A stretch of 64,000 nt of DNA, from positions 43,390,027 to 43,454,026 of the forward strand of contig NC_079491.1 of assembly GCF_020520425.1 (NCBI RefSeq), written 5' to 3'. Numbering within the stretch: the first letter of the stretch is position 1; every line of letters starts with the position of its first letter. Source of the DNA: Spinacia oleracea (Eukaryota; Streptophyta; Magnoliopsida; Caryophyllales; Amaranthaceae). Position numbers and translations under genes: made by a program. Below, piece by piece: positions 1 to 11,890 of this stretch. The notes beneath the pieces were generated by a model. That model did no database searches and was not told the DNA's origin. It saw nothing but the letters and a program-made list of their open reading frames with translations.

Positions 1-62
1 GAATTTTTTTTAATACGATTGTCATAGAATACGATGTGGCCTATAAAAGTGGGACGGAGGGA
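1..62. mobile_element. End of a Stowaway-like MITE, cut by the window edge
   Basis: The stretch closes with GTGGGACGGAGGGA, the reverse complement of the CTCCCTCCGTCCC end carried by complete MITEs elsewhere in this window (for example 41345-41627). The other end lies outside the window, so length and target duplication cannot be checked. It lies in an intron of the following gene. Confidence 0.4.
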
Positions 63-200
63 TTAGCTCTTCTTGAGCTGAAATAATGTTGGCTGTAATT
101 GTTCATTTTTGTGCCCAAATGATTTGATATAGGATACTTTATTCTTATTTTTCCTTCCAATTTGCTTTTCTGGGTTCTGATTATTGTTTGATTTCTTCAG

Positions 201-2332
201 CATATGCTATCCCTAAGTTGAAATGGGGGATTAAGGAATCTCTGTTGCCAAAATTAAAGGGATTATCTAAAGTTTATGCATTACATTCTGACCCCGATGC
301 GGAATTGGAACTTTCTTCCAAGAGTAATGCTGGTATTCCGGAAACACGTTCTGATCTGCGTGCAAAACAGCAACTTTCTTCCAATTTTGCTGGTGTTGAA
401 CCTTTTGGAGGTAAATCGGGTTCGATTTCGTTTTATGGGATAACTCATCATTCCGTGGAAGAGAGCAAGCTAATTTCTTCACCATATAAGGATGATGGTG
501 GTTCAGTGCTCTGGATTCTTGCTCCGGTTATTCTTATACTATCTTTGATACTCCCTCCAATTATGTTTTCAAATGCGTTTGATAGTGTTTTCAAGAATGA
601 GGGTCTTGCAGGTACCTTTCTCATGCTGTTAATTCTTTTGATTATGTCGATAGTAGTTTAAGTGCGAACTTTTGACATGTATTGATAGGTGTGTATGTAT
701 GTATGTATGTCTGTATGTATGTATGTGACTTGTGAGTGTGTGCAACACAGACACTCACTCACATGTTAATGTTTGAAAGAAGGGTTTGTATGACATTGCA
801 GTCTGTGGAATGTCAGAACTTGTATTCATCAGTTCATCTGACCCTTCAGAGATAAATCCCGTCCTTGTATACTTACAAAGTTACAAAGCATATGCTTGAA
901 CAATTGTGTTTTGATAATGCTAATCACAAGTTATATAACCCCCTCTCCCTTCTCAAAACCACAAGTGACATTTTGTTGTCAAATCTTGTAATGTTTGTCC
1001 ACTATTGGCACTATAGCTTATTCACTTCTTATAAGTACTCCGTAGAACATATAACAAGGTTTTCTCAGTAGAACTAGTTGTTAATATGAATCTAACAATA
1101 GTGTTTTTTATTTTATTTTTATGATGAATCATTATAATAGTTTAGGCCAGGGTTACCTGATTCGTGGTTCGCTTGGGTACGGGGTACGAGTTCGGGTTCG
1201 TGATTCGCGGGTTGGCTGGTTTTAGGTTCGCAAGAGGGGTTTGAAACTCTTTTTTTCCAGGACTTTTACAACAAAATTGTTCAAGATTTTATTTTAATAC
1301 TATACATTCATACTCAGATAATATGTTATTTCCTTCCCAATTAAAAGCCCCAACGTATACTTTCTTCTCTTGTCTTCCCTGACCTTCAATAGCTATAGCA
1401 AGGGTTTCAGATTTGGCATGACAATACCAACGATTTGGTTCGCGAACCAAAGCGAATTGGGTCGCTGGAGAACCCAATTCGGTACGGGCGAACCGGTTCG
1501 AGATTCGCAGGGGGTACCCGCGAATCTGGTAACACTGGTTTAGGCACTACAAGTTATCAACTTTCTACCGTATAAGGAAATTTCTAATGAGTTGGCCCCT
1601 TCTGTGGCAATGTTCAATTAGTTGTATGTGGTTAGTGTACTAAGTCCTCAAATATAGGAGAACTGACTGTGATCTACTTTGCCACACAACAGAGATTGCT
1701 GGTACCCTTGCTTGTGAAGGGGTGTTCTATGCTGGTGTTGCGATCTTCCTTCTGATAACTGATCGCGTTCAAAGACCATATCTTCAATTTAGTGCAAAAC
1801 GATGGGGCCTCATAACTGGTTTGAAGGGACACTTATCGACTACATTTTTTTCTATGGGTCTGAAGGTAATTGCTCCTTTAGTAGTAACCTACGTCACATG
1901 GCCAGTGATAGGCATGAATGCTTTAGTTGCAGTGACCCCCTTGCTAATAGGTTATCTTGCTCAACTTGCACTTGAGGGTTTGATTGATAATCGAGGGTCA
2001 TCCTGTTGGCCTCTAGTTCCCATTATCTTTGAGGTATTTGTTCAATTTCTCAATGAATTCTGATAATTTTTGTCTTCCAATTTGTTCCTTATGGCTATGA
2101 ATTTTCTTGGCAGATTTATAGGTTCTATCAACTAACTCGTTCTGTAACGTATGTTGAGGGTTTGATATACGTAATGAGAGGGGCTGAGGCTACCCCAGAA
2201 GTGTTAGAGAGAAGCGGGGCTTTAGCAGCAATGTCTGTGACCTTCTATATTGTTGCTCTGGTCTGCTTATGGTCGTTATTAACATTTCTTTTGAGACTAT
2301 TTCCTTCAAGACCAGTCGTCGAGAACTACTGA
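201..2332 (+). CDS. Multi-pass membrane protein of unknown function, 3' exons (5' end outside window)
   Basis: Three exons are visible: 201-611, 1693-2033 and 2114-2332. The 200/201 junction is a splice acceptor (TTTCTTCAG), so the gene begins left of the window. Introns are 612-1692 and 2034-2113, both GT-AG, and the joins keep one frame. The encoded C-terminal region is about 320 residues. It has a hydrophilic Ser-rich part, then about six hydrophobic segments: VLWILAPVILILSLILPP, VLFYAGVAIFLLI, MGLKVIAPLVVTYV, ALVAVTPLLIGYLAQLAL, a weaker WPLVPIIFEIY, and SVTFYIVALVCLWSLLTFLL. It ends at TGA 2330-2332. I do not recognise the family by name; it reads like a conserved plant transmembrane protein. 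The first intron hosts a hAT MITE (1148-1537). The in-frame TTG at 188 is intronic and is not a start. Confidence 0.75.
1148..1537. mobile_element. hAT-type MITE in intron of the membrane protein gene
   Basis: The element has imperfect terminal inverted repeats: CAGGGTTACCTGATTCG at the left and CGAATCTGGTAACACTG at the right. It is flanked by a perfect 8-bp target duplication, gtttaggc, at 1140-1147 and 1538-1545. An 8-bp duplication with CAGGG/CACTG ends is the hAT signature. It is 390 bp with no transposase, so non-autonomous. Interior sequence is rich in GGTTCG-type motifs. Confidence 0.85.
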
Positions 2333-3200
2333 TCGTTTCTATTCTGTAAATGGTGCTACTCTTTTTGTTTTATTTTTCAAAATCCTCGCAAAAATCAATG
2401 TAGGAACTAAAAACAAAATTTGGACTTTTGGCCAATTCAGTTGATGTACATCACTGTCGAGGCATTGTGTTGTAAATGCCTTTGAATTAACAGAAATAGA
2501 AAGTTCTGCAGCATTCGGTCAATCTGGAATATCACGTCGTCCTTGAGTCATTTGAGAGTTCAGGTATATTTTCTACCTCTCTTGAATTCATCTGTTGGTA
2601 CCACTGTACTAGTACTGCTGTGTCAATTCTTAAGGTAACAATGATTGCTGTAGTGGGCATATTAGTCTCTCTAATCTACCATTTAGCTTGGAAGTAGCCC
2701 TTATCATGGGTTAGCAAGCGTTCCTATTTCTGGCTTTCACAACGCACAAGGAGTATATATATGTACAACAAATCTTGATGTGCACATTGATAATACTGGT
2801 AGTACAACGACTGCTAAAACGATCTTTCGTTGTGTGATATCTGTAATTCTCTATGCACCTTACCGCCCCGACCCCATCTCTCGAAATAGTAAAAGGAAGA
2901 GATATTGTGTGTTTATGTCTATATTTTCCCCTTGAGGTCACTGTTAAAGTCTGGGCTTTGGCCTGTTATGTATACTGCTATAAACTGACTAGTGAGTACT
3001 GCTACTTCTGCTCAGTTGCAGACTTGCAGTTATCCGCTTCAGCCTCTGTAGGATACAAATCTGTGCGTCTGATCGTTGCGCACCTTGGGCTTATTGAGGA
3101 GTAGGCATCGAGTACTCAAAGTTAATCTCTGCTTTGTGAGACTATGGTCTAGTATAATTTTTCCTGGAAACTCGACCGAAGGGAAAAATTATATCAGCCC
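2333..3200. other. 3' UTR and intergenic DNA
   Basis: The first few hundred bases after the stop at 2332 are probably 3' UTR. No further exon, RNA gene or clear repeat is recognised up to the start of the copia-like sequence near 3200. Short open frames here have no coding character. Confidence 0.4.
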
Positions 3201-4230
3201 CCTACAGTTGCAAAACATTCGGGTTAATCATATCACATATGAAATGTATTTTCATATCCATTTAATCTTTATTTAATATTAAATGATGAGTCCTTTCAAT
3301 TTGACGAATATTCAAGATAAATTGTCAGGATCAGTTTTGTGACAAAGAAATGTCTATCAAGTAAACTTGAATGTTAAAGGTTGAAAATGGTCTCTAGTCG
3401 GAAGTTTTCTATAAAGGTGGATGCATAGAAAGCTTAGACATCTGGTTTGCAAGATGACTAATAGTTCTTTTTCTTGAACTATGTGGGCATGACAATGTCA
3501 CAATCATTTGCAAAGATACTTACTTGAAAAGATTAGTATCGGATAAACCTATGAAAATTTACTGTAAGAGATGTAAAAAGTCTGTCATAAGTAAATTTAA
3601 GTTATTATACATTAATCCTCAATACCTAAGTGATTTGAGATTACTTTTTTGAGAACTATTTATTTTGATGTTGTCAACCGTCACACCGTAAAAGGGGACT
3701 ATAAAGGTGATGCTCGGGTAATCACCTATCGAATGAAGTCTAACCTCAAAATCACAAAATTAGGATTTTCCTCCTATATGTAAATCGGGAAAAGATGTCA
3801 AGGTTGTATAAGGCCAATTGGAGAGCTAGAAACTGTGCCGTGCTCAGATGGGTCATAGGCTATGATCATTTGTTTATTTGATCAGTTGAACTTTGACACT
3901 AAGGAATACCTCTAGAGATAATAAGGATGACTAGTCTTACCTTATTATGTCCATGAGTAGGCATCAGGTGACAAAGGAATTAGAAAATGCACAATTTAAG
4001 AAATTATGTCCTTGCTCAAATTATGCATTTAATGCATTTAAACGAAATCTAATAAATGCAGTTCAATTATTTAATGAGTTGATTATTTAGTGAGATACAG
4101 TGATCTGGATGTCTGGCCGCTTCAGATCAAGTGGAATTAATGCATAATTAATTACACAACTTATTGTTGACCGAACCGGCGGGGTAACACGAATAGTATT
4201 ATTTGGTAAATATTCTAAACCTTGTATAAA
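3200..4230 (+). mobile_element. Copia-like LTR element: internal 3' region and first part of LTR A
   Basis: This stretch runs nearly in parallel with the reverse complement of 62020-63110, the copia-like element at the right end of the window. Shared blocks include TAGTATTAAATGATGAGTCC-type sequence near 3275 and CTAATAAATGCAGTTCA near 4050. The internal 3' part runs to about 3990. LTR A begins near 3993, with its first bases and polypurine tract eroded. The LTR breaks off at 4230 and resumes at 14314, where a large Helitron is inserted. There are no open frames; it is an old non-coding remnant. Confidence 0.65.
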
Positions 4231-4239
4231 CTAGTTGTT

Positions 4240-4265
4240 GGACCGTGCGCTAGCGCGCACGGTCC
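4240..4265 (-). other. Helitron 3' terminal hairpin
   Basis: A perfect 11-bp stem (GGACCGTGCGC paired with GCGCACGGTCC) with a 4-nt loop lies 5 nt before the terminal CTAG on the minus strand. A stable hairpin just before CTRR is the usual 3' signal of Helitrons. Confidence 0.75.
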
Positions 4266-5486
4266 CCCAAGGTATAAAAAAATATCTTGTTAAAATGTTC
4301 GGTAAAAGACATATAGTTACTCCATATAATTTTATGGTAAATGCAAGAAATATGATAAATGAGAAATGTCATGCTAAAGTCGCGTGTATTTGCATAAATT
4401 GAACAATACGAAATCATAAACACATTTATAATGTAGGCATCATATCATTGATAGTTTGGAAGCACAATAACAAGCCAAAAGATTTACGGGTTTTCTAGTT
4501 TTAGTTTGATATAAAAAAAATAAGAGATATCAATGATTTCCTATACAAAATAACTACTCTAATTAAGATTATAAGAGATGTTATTGTATTGCTATGATCT
4601 TAACTATATAGTACCGTGATTATAAAGAAATAAGGGATTACAAAGACCTGAAATTGAAATTAGAGATCACCATGGCAAGATACAAGTCATAATTTTACAG
4701 AAGCTCCCAAGAATGATTTTAGTTAATTGTTCATAATTTTCATAACACATATTTATGTTACCAGAATTATTTTGCATGTGTTTTACAAATCATACAGAAT
4801 ATGGTTTTCCATTAATGATAATACTTTCCCACCTATGATAAGCAGCAAAACGAAATATATGTTGTTCGTGTTCATTTTGTAAGAAGTCATCACTGGCCTT
4901 TTGCATCTTTCAGAACATTGCATGAGTTTTAGTTAGCCCCCTGGATTGTTTGAGCGTTTAATTTTATCATTGATACAAAATCTTGGAATTTTACCTAACG
5001 AGTATACACTTTGATTTGTCTTGGAAGCTTTTGTTGTTTTGGTAGACATGAATAAGCTTGTGATGAATACAATGAGTTTTCAATGTAATGAATTAGTTTG
5101 CTCACATTGCACTCAACATGATTAATTTCTGTACACACTTGATAGTCCTTGTTGGACTGAGCCCTTGAAGACACCTGATGACTGATGTGCTGATCACTAA
5201 CCAACTATTTGCTTCGGGATTAGTAAGTTGACGCATGTAGTAGGAAATCAAAAGCAGAAAAGGAAATATGTGATTCCAAAAAAGGGGCATTCACTATGTT
5301 CTTCCCTACATCTCAATCAACTTTATAACATGAGTTACACTTATGCTCAGCTATTTGTTAATCTATACAACAACATCCCATCTGTAAAAACCAAAAAAGA
5401 AAGTAGTGGATGGAAAAAAAATGTGAGCTTCTAAAGAGTTCCTAAGCCACCTAAAGATTCCTTCTTGTCTATTAAGATGCAACTTC
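4266..5486. other. Helitron interior without recognised gene
   Basis: AT-rich sequence with no coding frame that I recognise. At 5453-5535 a segment of about 32 bp containing agattccttcttgtct occurs twice, duplicating part of the adjacent TOM1-like exon. Confidence 0.35.
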
Positions 5487-5722
5487 TTAACCCACCTCGT
5501 TTGAAGATTCCTTCTTGTCTGTTGAGATGCAACTTCGTCCTAGTCCAGTTCTGACACTATCCAAACTATTATTGTCCAATGATGGAGGGGGCTGCTTAGG
5601 AGGCGCATGAGCTTTAGCTGTTGATGCAGGGTCTTATGAAAGCAGATCGAACTGCATGCTTTGAAAAAATCCTGCAGAGCTGTTCGTTCAACTCTATAGC
5701 ATGAGAGACCAATTTTTCATCT
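5487..5722 (-). pseudogene. TOM1-like (VHS/GAT protein) C-terminal exon fragment
   Basis: On the minus strand a splice acceptor (TTATAAACAG, ending 5723) is followed by a frame reading DEKLVSHAIELNEQLCRIF. This resembles the GAT-domain segment of plant TOM1-like ubiquitin-binding sorting proteins. After a frame break near 5640 a second frame reads KAHAPPKQPPPSLDNN and ends at a TAA (5489-5487). The retained intron border shows it is genomic DNA, not a retrocopy. It lies inside the 4231-14313 Helitron in the element's sense orientation, consistent with gene-fragment capture. Family assignment is by eye from a short segment; the exon-like character is more certain than the name. Confidence 0.4.
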
Positions 5723-5823
5723 CTGTTTATAAATATGAAAAACTGAAATCATGGATATTCGATGTAAAAGTTTTGTGCAGTTCTCTAATGAAAACAGTTT
5801 ATTAATAACAAAATATTGTCATA

Positions 5824-5931
5824 CTACCTCTGTCCAAAAATAAAATTATTTATTACAAGTTATATTTTTGAGATGATACAAAAGAAGTTCTTTCTTTTTT
5901 ATACACAAATCACTTACAAATATTTCCTTCA
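5824..5931. mobile_element. Stowaway-like MITE fragment (left end)
   Basis: Begins TA then CTACCTCTGTCCAAAAATA, a typical Stowaway end. No matching right end was found after the LINE insertion that interrupts it at about 5932-6682, so it appears truncated. Confidence 0.35.
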
Positions 5932-5946
5932 ATGATAGGTTCTTTT

Positions 5947-6667
5947 TTTTTTTTTGGCAAATAAAAATTTTATAAACCAAAAGGAAAGAGCAACAGCTCA
6001 AAGATTACAAGCACCAGAACAACTGGAGCACTAGTTCCTCAACAGGAACAAAACAAAACCACCTAAACTAGAACCTGACAGCAACAGGCCTAATACAGCA
6101 ACAAAGCAATGTCTGAATCTCTACATCTGCAAGCAACCTTAAACACAATTTCTTTAACAATTTGCTCAGCTGATTGAACATGACCAGCAAAGACTCTTTG
6201 ATTCCTTTGAATCCACAGGCAATAAACTGCTTCAGCAAAACCAGCAAGGAGAAGTTTGCTCACAGCAGTACATTTTTTACTCATTCTCATAGCAAATTGG
6301 AGCTCCTGATCAAAAGCTTGGCTGCTCCTATTGATATTCAGAATCTGTAGGAATTTCTGCCAGACTTGTCTAGCATAAGAACACTGAAAGAACAAGTGCT
6401 GCACTGATTCTGGATCAACACCACATAAACTGCAAACACCATCAGTAGCTATGCCCCACTGCATGAGTCTGTCTTTGGTAGAAAGCCTCCCATGAACAGC
6501 AAGCCACAAAATGAAAAGACTTTTAGGGCTAGCAAAGTTATTACAAACCACTCTCCTCCACTGAACTTTAGGAAACTGACCCAACAAACATAGGTACATC
6601 TTCTTGATAGAGTAACCACCAGTAGCAAAAAACAGTTGCTTGCACATAGGATCCCTATCCAGCAAAT
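5947..6667 (-). mobile_element. 5'-truncated L1 LINE with zinc-binding RT C-terminus
   Basis: Minus-strand LINE 3' end. The frame ending at 6090 carries the plant reverse-transcriptase zinc-binding (zf-RVT) region: FASPKSLFILWLAVHGRL, then CSLCGVDPESVQHLFFQC. It is followed by a short 3' UTR and an A-tail, seen as the T-run 5945-5955 on the plus strand. A 15-bp target duplication aatgataggttcttt flanks it at 5932-5946 and 6668-6682. Endonuclease and reverse transcriptase cores are missing, as in ordinary 5' truncation during target-primed reverse transcription. The open frame continues about 35 codons into upstream flanking DNA, which is not LINE sequence. Confidence 0.85.
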
Positions 6668-6682
6668 AATGATAGGTTCTTT

Positions 6683-8948
6683 GGATAAGAAGATTATCTT
6701 CAAAGGGGCAACAGTGCAATGAATAAAGTGTATTATTTTCATTACTACAGTTAATATCCATCTCGTACAAGTAAAGGAATTATCTCGAAGAAGGATGGGC
6801 ATGAAATCAAAGCATACCACATAAATAGAAAAACATAAAATGAACCTTAAATAATAGGATATCATCTAAATATTATTAACCATAATCTTTCCACATTCAT
6901 TATCTTTGGTCAATTGTTTTAATATCACTTCTTACAATATTACCTAAGCTTTAATTTATTTTCCGAACAATTAGACACTCCATATAATTTTCCTAACATA
7001 ATTTTAACCCTGGACGCAACACGGGGGACCAACCCAATGTCTTAAAAACAGCCTGATAAATTAGTTGTATGTGTGGCACTGAGAAGGTGTTTTATCTTGT
7101 AACGAAACACCATCATCCAAAGGGTTCATTTTAGTTTTGAGAACAATAAAAAAAAAGATCATTTTTTATTTGTGAATGTAATTTTATAATTGTAGACATC
7201 CCGGTTTCCATTGCATTTGAAAAGAGAAACGGACTCTACAGTCTGTCTACATTCCTACGTTTTACTTCATTTTCACAATTCACATTGGTAGTGCAATTGA
7301 AAAAGAATGACATTATGTTTAGGGGGAAAAGATCACTTTAAAGTAGCACACCAAGAAGGAGTCTTCTACTAATACAAACTCTTAATTAATCTAATTTATG
7401 TAACAGGAAATTAAAGGCCAAATCAAAGGCTAAAGATGGAGGAATCAAGAAAAAAAAAATCAAAGCATAATACAAGGGGTAAAAACTAAATCAGGATACA
7501 TAGATAAATAGACAAGCAATTGAGAACAAAAGAAAACAAAATATATACCTAAAAAGTGGTGAGATATCAAAGAGGAAACCGACAAATAAATAATCAGAAC
7601 GACAAACATAAGTAAATTTTGTCAAAAAACGACAATAAAGTAACCGTTATTATGTAAAATCACTGGAAAACAAAAACCCTGTGAGCTAAAAGAATTTTTT
7701 TCAAGATCGGTACATACACCAACTCTCTTCATTTCCTGCTAAGTGCCATCAAAAATTATAAACCCAAAAGCAACAACATAGATGACTAATACAGGTTCTT
7801 CATCAAGAAGCAAAGACCAAATTATGCAATGAAGAACCAAGACTACACAGACATACATGTGATTAAGCATTCAGACAAAAAGCGAAAAATAATGCTCTGA
7901 ATGTGCTAGTGCCATTTAAAGGGTCAATGTAAGCTTAAGAAATGGAATTGAACTATTATTCACACAGTTCTAATCATTGGAACAACACGCAAGAACAAAA
8001 AAAACGCTCATTTTGAAGAATTTAACCGCCCAAAAACCATACCATTCAAGTTCGAATTTCACCATTACGATAATTGGCTAAAGTAGTAACTCTATTCTAT
8101 ATCACCGTTCTACACTCTACAACTCCTAACTCAAGTTTGCTTCAGAGTTACAGTGCAGAATTTCATTCTATTTACTCAATATCAAAACATTTGAGTCCGA
8201 ATGTGTAATAGCCCAGAAATTTGAGCAACTCTTTATCTTATAGTTGGTATAATTATCTTCTTAAAATCGTACTTAAGTTTTTTTTTCTAAACTAATTCAA
8301 GATTGAATTTAGGATTTTATTATTACTTTTTGAGCTAGCCTTCAAAAGTAAATTCTCGAGTTTTACCTTAAATTAATTAATTTTGTTTTTTTGTAAGGTA
8401 GCTTAAAGATCAATTCTTGAATAAATAATAACCAAGATAGAATTTTGAAATCTAATCGTTCAAATATTTATAATTTGGTTATTCCAAAGTAAGTTGTTCA
8501 GACTCAAGGATTAATTGTGAAATTAGAGTTTATATTTTTAAGAACGAATGGTATTTTGTCAAATTATATTCCCCAAATAAATAAATGTTAAGTTAGTTTT
8601 ATGAGAAGTCTATTTAAATAAATAAGATATTTATAGTTAGGCTTATTTATGAAAATCCGAATTTTATTTATAAATACAACCTTAGTTTTAAAAAGTGCCT
8701 GCAGAAGTAAAACAAACGTAGTATATGCCTCTTTGTACTGCCTGCAGAAGAGTGTTTGTACTCGAAAAGTACTAATAAGCACCAAGCTGCCTTAGGAGGT
8801 GTTTATTAGTACAACCTCTTTGTACTGCCTGCAAAAGCACAAAGCAAACATAGGGTGTTTGTACTACTGCTCAGAGAAGAGATTGAGGAAACTTATGATG
8901 ACAAAAAGATAAATGAATCGGGAAAGAAAAACAACAGAAAGGGTTTAC
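6683..8948. other. Helitron interior without recognised gene
   Basis: AT-rich DNA with no convincing exon. Near 8690-8850 the phrase tgcctgcagaag and variants recur three times beside tttgtact, a short degenerate repeat. Otherwise nothing is recognised. Confidence 0.35.
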
Positions 8949-9091
8949 CTTGTCATCTTTCGTTTGCGAGGAATTTTTTGTGGCTGTGAGAATACCATCA
9001 AGTAAGCAACATAATCCAATGGTTCACCAAATTTTGAATTGACGTATGTATTGTAGAATTGATGCAAATCCAAGTAACGACCAGATGCTTC
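8949..9091 (-). pseudogene. Orphan exon of splicing factor SF3a60 (SF3A3)
   Basis: A single 143-nt minus-strand exon with both borders intact: acceptor GAATTACAG ending at 9092 and donor GTAAACCC starting at 8948. It encodes GRYLDLHQFYNTYVNSKFGE and then DYVAYLMVFSQPQKIPRK, which matches the conserved N-terminal region of SF3a60, the 60-kDa subunit of the U2 snRNP SF3a complex. No neighbouring SF3a60 exons are found within several kb on either side, so this is a fragment. It lies inside the 4231-14313 Helitron in the element's sense direction, as expected for a captured exon. It could be spliced into a chimeric transcript but cannot make SF3a60. Confidence 0.7.
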
Positions 9092-10198
9092 CTGTAATTC
9101 CATTAAGCTTATCTTAAAGAATGTACAATAATAGAATCGCAACATTGTGAAAAAAAGAAGTAAAACACACGTAGTATATGCCAAACTTAACATACAGTTA
9201 AGCACTGTTTGATTAGCATTTGATACAGTTTTCTTTCCACGCACACACACAAAAATCAATAACCTAGATTACCTCCTTAGTCTTTCCTCTCTGGCTATAC
9301 TCTCACCATTTTCAACGTAGCTATAATGTCTCCACTTCTCATAACAGCCTACCCAATTCCAGGGAAGGGGAGGGGGGAATTGAACCTTCATTCATTTGCT
9401 TCTATCATTTTTGGAAATCTATACCTACCAGGCTACCACCAATGACATACAATGCCTGTCTCTGATTCCACCATGAGGGGAAAAAAAGTACAAACTCAGT
9501 TTGGCCTATCTCTGATCTCACCATGAGAAAAATCAAGTGTTTCATCTAAGGGTAAGTAGGTATAAGTAGGTAACTAAAAGGAGCAGAAAAAGGTAAGAGG
9601 ACCCTAAGCATGCACGAGCACAAGGAACCCGGAGGGTGACAAGATTCAGGTTAGGGCAGGACGGTCAGCAAAGAGGTTAATCTCCTATACAAACTAATAC
9701 GAACTACTGAACATAAGACCTAAAGACCCCTAAACGGAGGCGTAGAGGAGCAGTGGGTAACACCATGTGCGTAAAGCCGTAGACACCACAAGCTAACCAG
9801 CCAAGTAACAGGTGAAAATAAATTTCTGAAAAATAATCTTCTAATGTATTTGATAAAAAGCAGAAAACATTTGATTAGACGATGTACAATTCAGAAGGAC
9901 CTTGATGGTTGGTGTACCTACAAAAATAAGGCACAACCTGAAAATATTCGCATTATAACTTAGTTTTTTGGGTTTAAGAACCAGGGACCAGCATTAAAAC
10001 TCTCTTAACTTAATAGCATTCAGTCTAGCTTTTTTTTTTCTTCTGTCGTTTAGTCTCAGTGCGAATTTAGTGGCGAACAGACTGCTAATTGGAAGGATGA
10101 AAAACTTAAAAGGACTGCACGGACTAAAGACATAACTGCGGTTCAAAGCGTATGCAACTCCATCCAGAACAGTGTTCTCTGCGGTAGGATGTACCCAG
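9092..10198. other. Helitron interior without recognised gene
   Basis: No recognised coding exon, RNA gene or repeat family. A stretch at 10134-10210 (minus) reads ENTVLDGVAYALNRS in one frame and may be part of the fragment that follows. Confidence 0.3.
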
Positions 10199-10456
10199 TC
10201 AACACCTAAAGCACATGTCTCCAATCAGTTTGGAATTCTCTAGAAACATCAAGATATAGGACACATCTTTTAAGGAGGCTAATAGGATGAGAATGCATAC
10301 ACCCTGAGCCACCCATTCCACAAAAAACAAGCCAATTCCTTTGAAAAACAAACAAATACAAGTCATGGGAAAAAAATATTTATATAAATAACTAACTCCT
10401 GCCCCAAAGGACAAGAACCCGAAAACTGCAATCAGATTAGGGTTTAAGCCATCCAA
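10199..10456 (-). pseudogene. Possible captured 5' exon of an unidentified gene
   Basis: An 85-codon minus-strand frame starts at ATG 10456-10454 and begins MDGLNPNLIAVFGFLSFGAG, a hydrophobic start plausible for a small membrane protein. I cannot name a family. The sequence TGATTGCAG inside the frame could instead be a splice acceptor, which would make the ATG intronic. It is listed because it shares strand with the other fragments inside this Helitron. Confidence 0.2.
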
Positions 10457-11890
10457 CTTTGAACATTTTTATTTAATTTTTTATTATAATTTCGAAGCCA
10501 ATATCTAATTAAGCTACATAAATATGTAACCACTAACCAATAATCTGGCACTGAAGTCATCAATTTAATTAGTGACTATTCTAATTTAATTAACATGTGT
10601 AATTAATACAAAGAAACACGTTGATGACACCTGATTAATAACAAAAAATAATAATTTGAATGAGACTGTGTAATTATTTGTGAAAAAACCAAAGGAATTA
10701 ATCTGAATTTGTCATAATTAAGACAAAAAAATAAATTTTTAAAAAGATCCGACAACATATGGAGACAATAAAACTCATATCACAAAACAAACTAAGATTT
10801 GCAAAAAGAATAATGAACAATTTGTTAGAAATCACCCCTAAAGTGCATAATCAAACGGGTTAGACATCTCATCCCACTAACATGCTCTCTCAATCTAACC
10901 TGTTTATTGAATTATTCAAATCTCAGTTTCAGTACAAACTCCAAAATTAAAAAAAATCATGCCAGGAAAACTTATCCAAATTTCCTCTAATGGAAAATAA
11001 AGTAGGGAAGCATTTTAGGAGAACATACATATAGATTAGAAATGTCACTAATATTCACCTAGTAGACTCATAACTTCATAAGCCTTGTGGGAGTGTATAT
11101 GCCAATAATTCATAATTAAGATTAAGTGGGTAAACAAGTTACCAAGCTAACCAATTTAATTGTTCAAGTCAATGAATATTGGCCAATTTGATGATTAGGT
11201 CACATTCACATCACGGGTTTGCAACTTTTCAAACCCTTTCATATTTAACATGAAGAGAACATAGATGATAGAACAGACCCGTTTGAGAACCCTTAATATG
11301 ACAGAGAAAAACTTAGTGTAGCAAAAACATTGAATAGGTTTTAGTCACAACTAACATGTTGACTTTTCGAGTACCCTTCAACAAGCTTTATATTATTCCA
11401 GTTTCCAAAGCATAGTTGTCAAACAGTAGAAAAACCTATGAATCACAACAACAGGAAATCAACAAATAAAAAAGTCTCACTTTTTGAGTACCCTTCAAAC
11501 AAGATTTATACTATTCCTTCCTAGGCAAAAAATAAAATCTAGACAAGCTTATTGCAAGGATAACATGAAAGTGGGCAGTGTAGTGCTCATTAATATCAAT
11601 ATGCATACATGTACAATAAAATAAACCTTGGTTATAAATGAAAATTACATGACCACGTGTTATATAATTTGTAAGGTTGAACATATTTGAACATGCATTT
11701 CTGGCCCTAGCTTTCCCATACGTGATATGTCTCCCACGATATTTGAACTTTTTACCAGACACATTTTCTACAATAGATCGGTTAAGTGAATAAGAGAGGG
11801 CATTGACCAGTGAGGTACAATTTGTACAAATCCCTTCCAACACTAAATAAAGTTGAAAGCGTCACTTTCAAGTAACATAAGGAAACGTCC
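10457..11890. other. Helitron interior; one exon-like open stretch
   Basis: Mostly AT-rich DNA. A minus-strand stretch at about 11680-11843 reads SLVNALSYSLNRSIVENV and KFKYRGRHITYGKARARN without stops and has coding-like composition, but I recognise no family. It may be another captured fragment. Confidence 0.25.

Noticed and set aside
6668..6865. N-terminal part of the open frame upstream of the LINE zinc-binding region
   Set aside because: It lies outside the LINE, beyond the target duplication; the reading frame is open into flanking DNA by chance.
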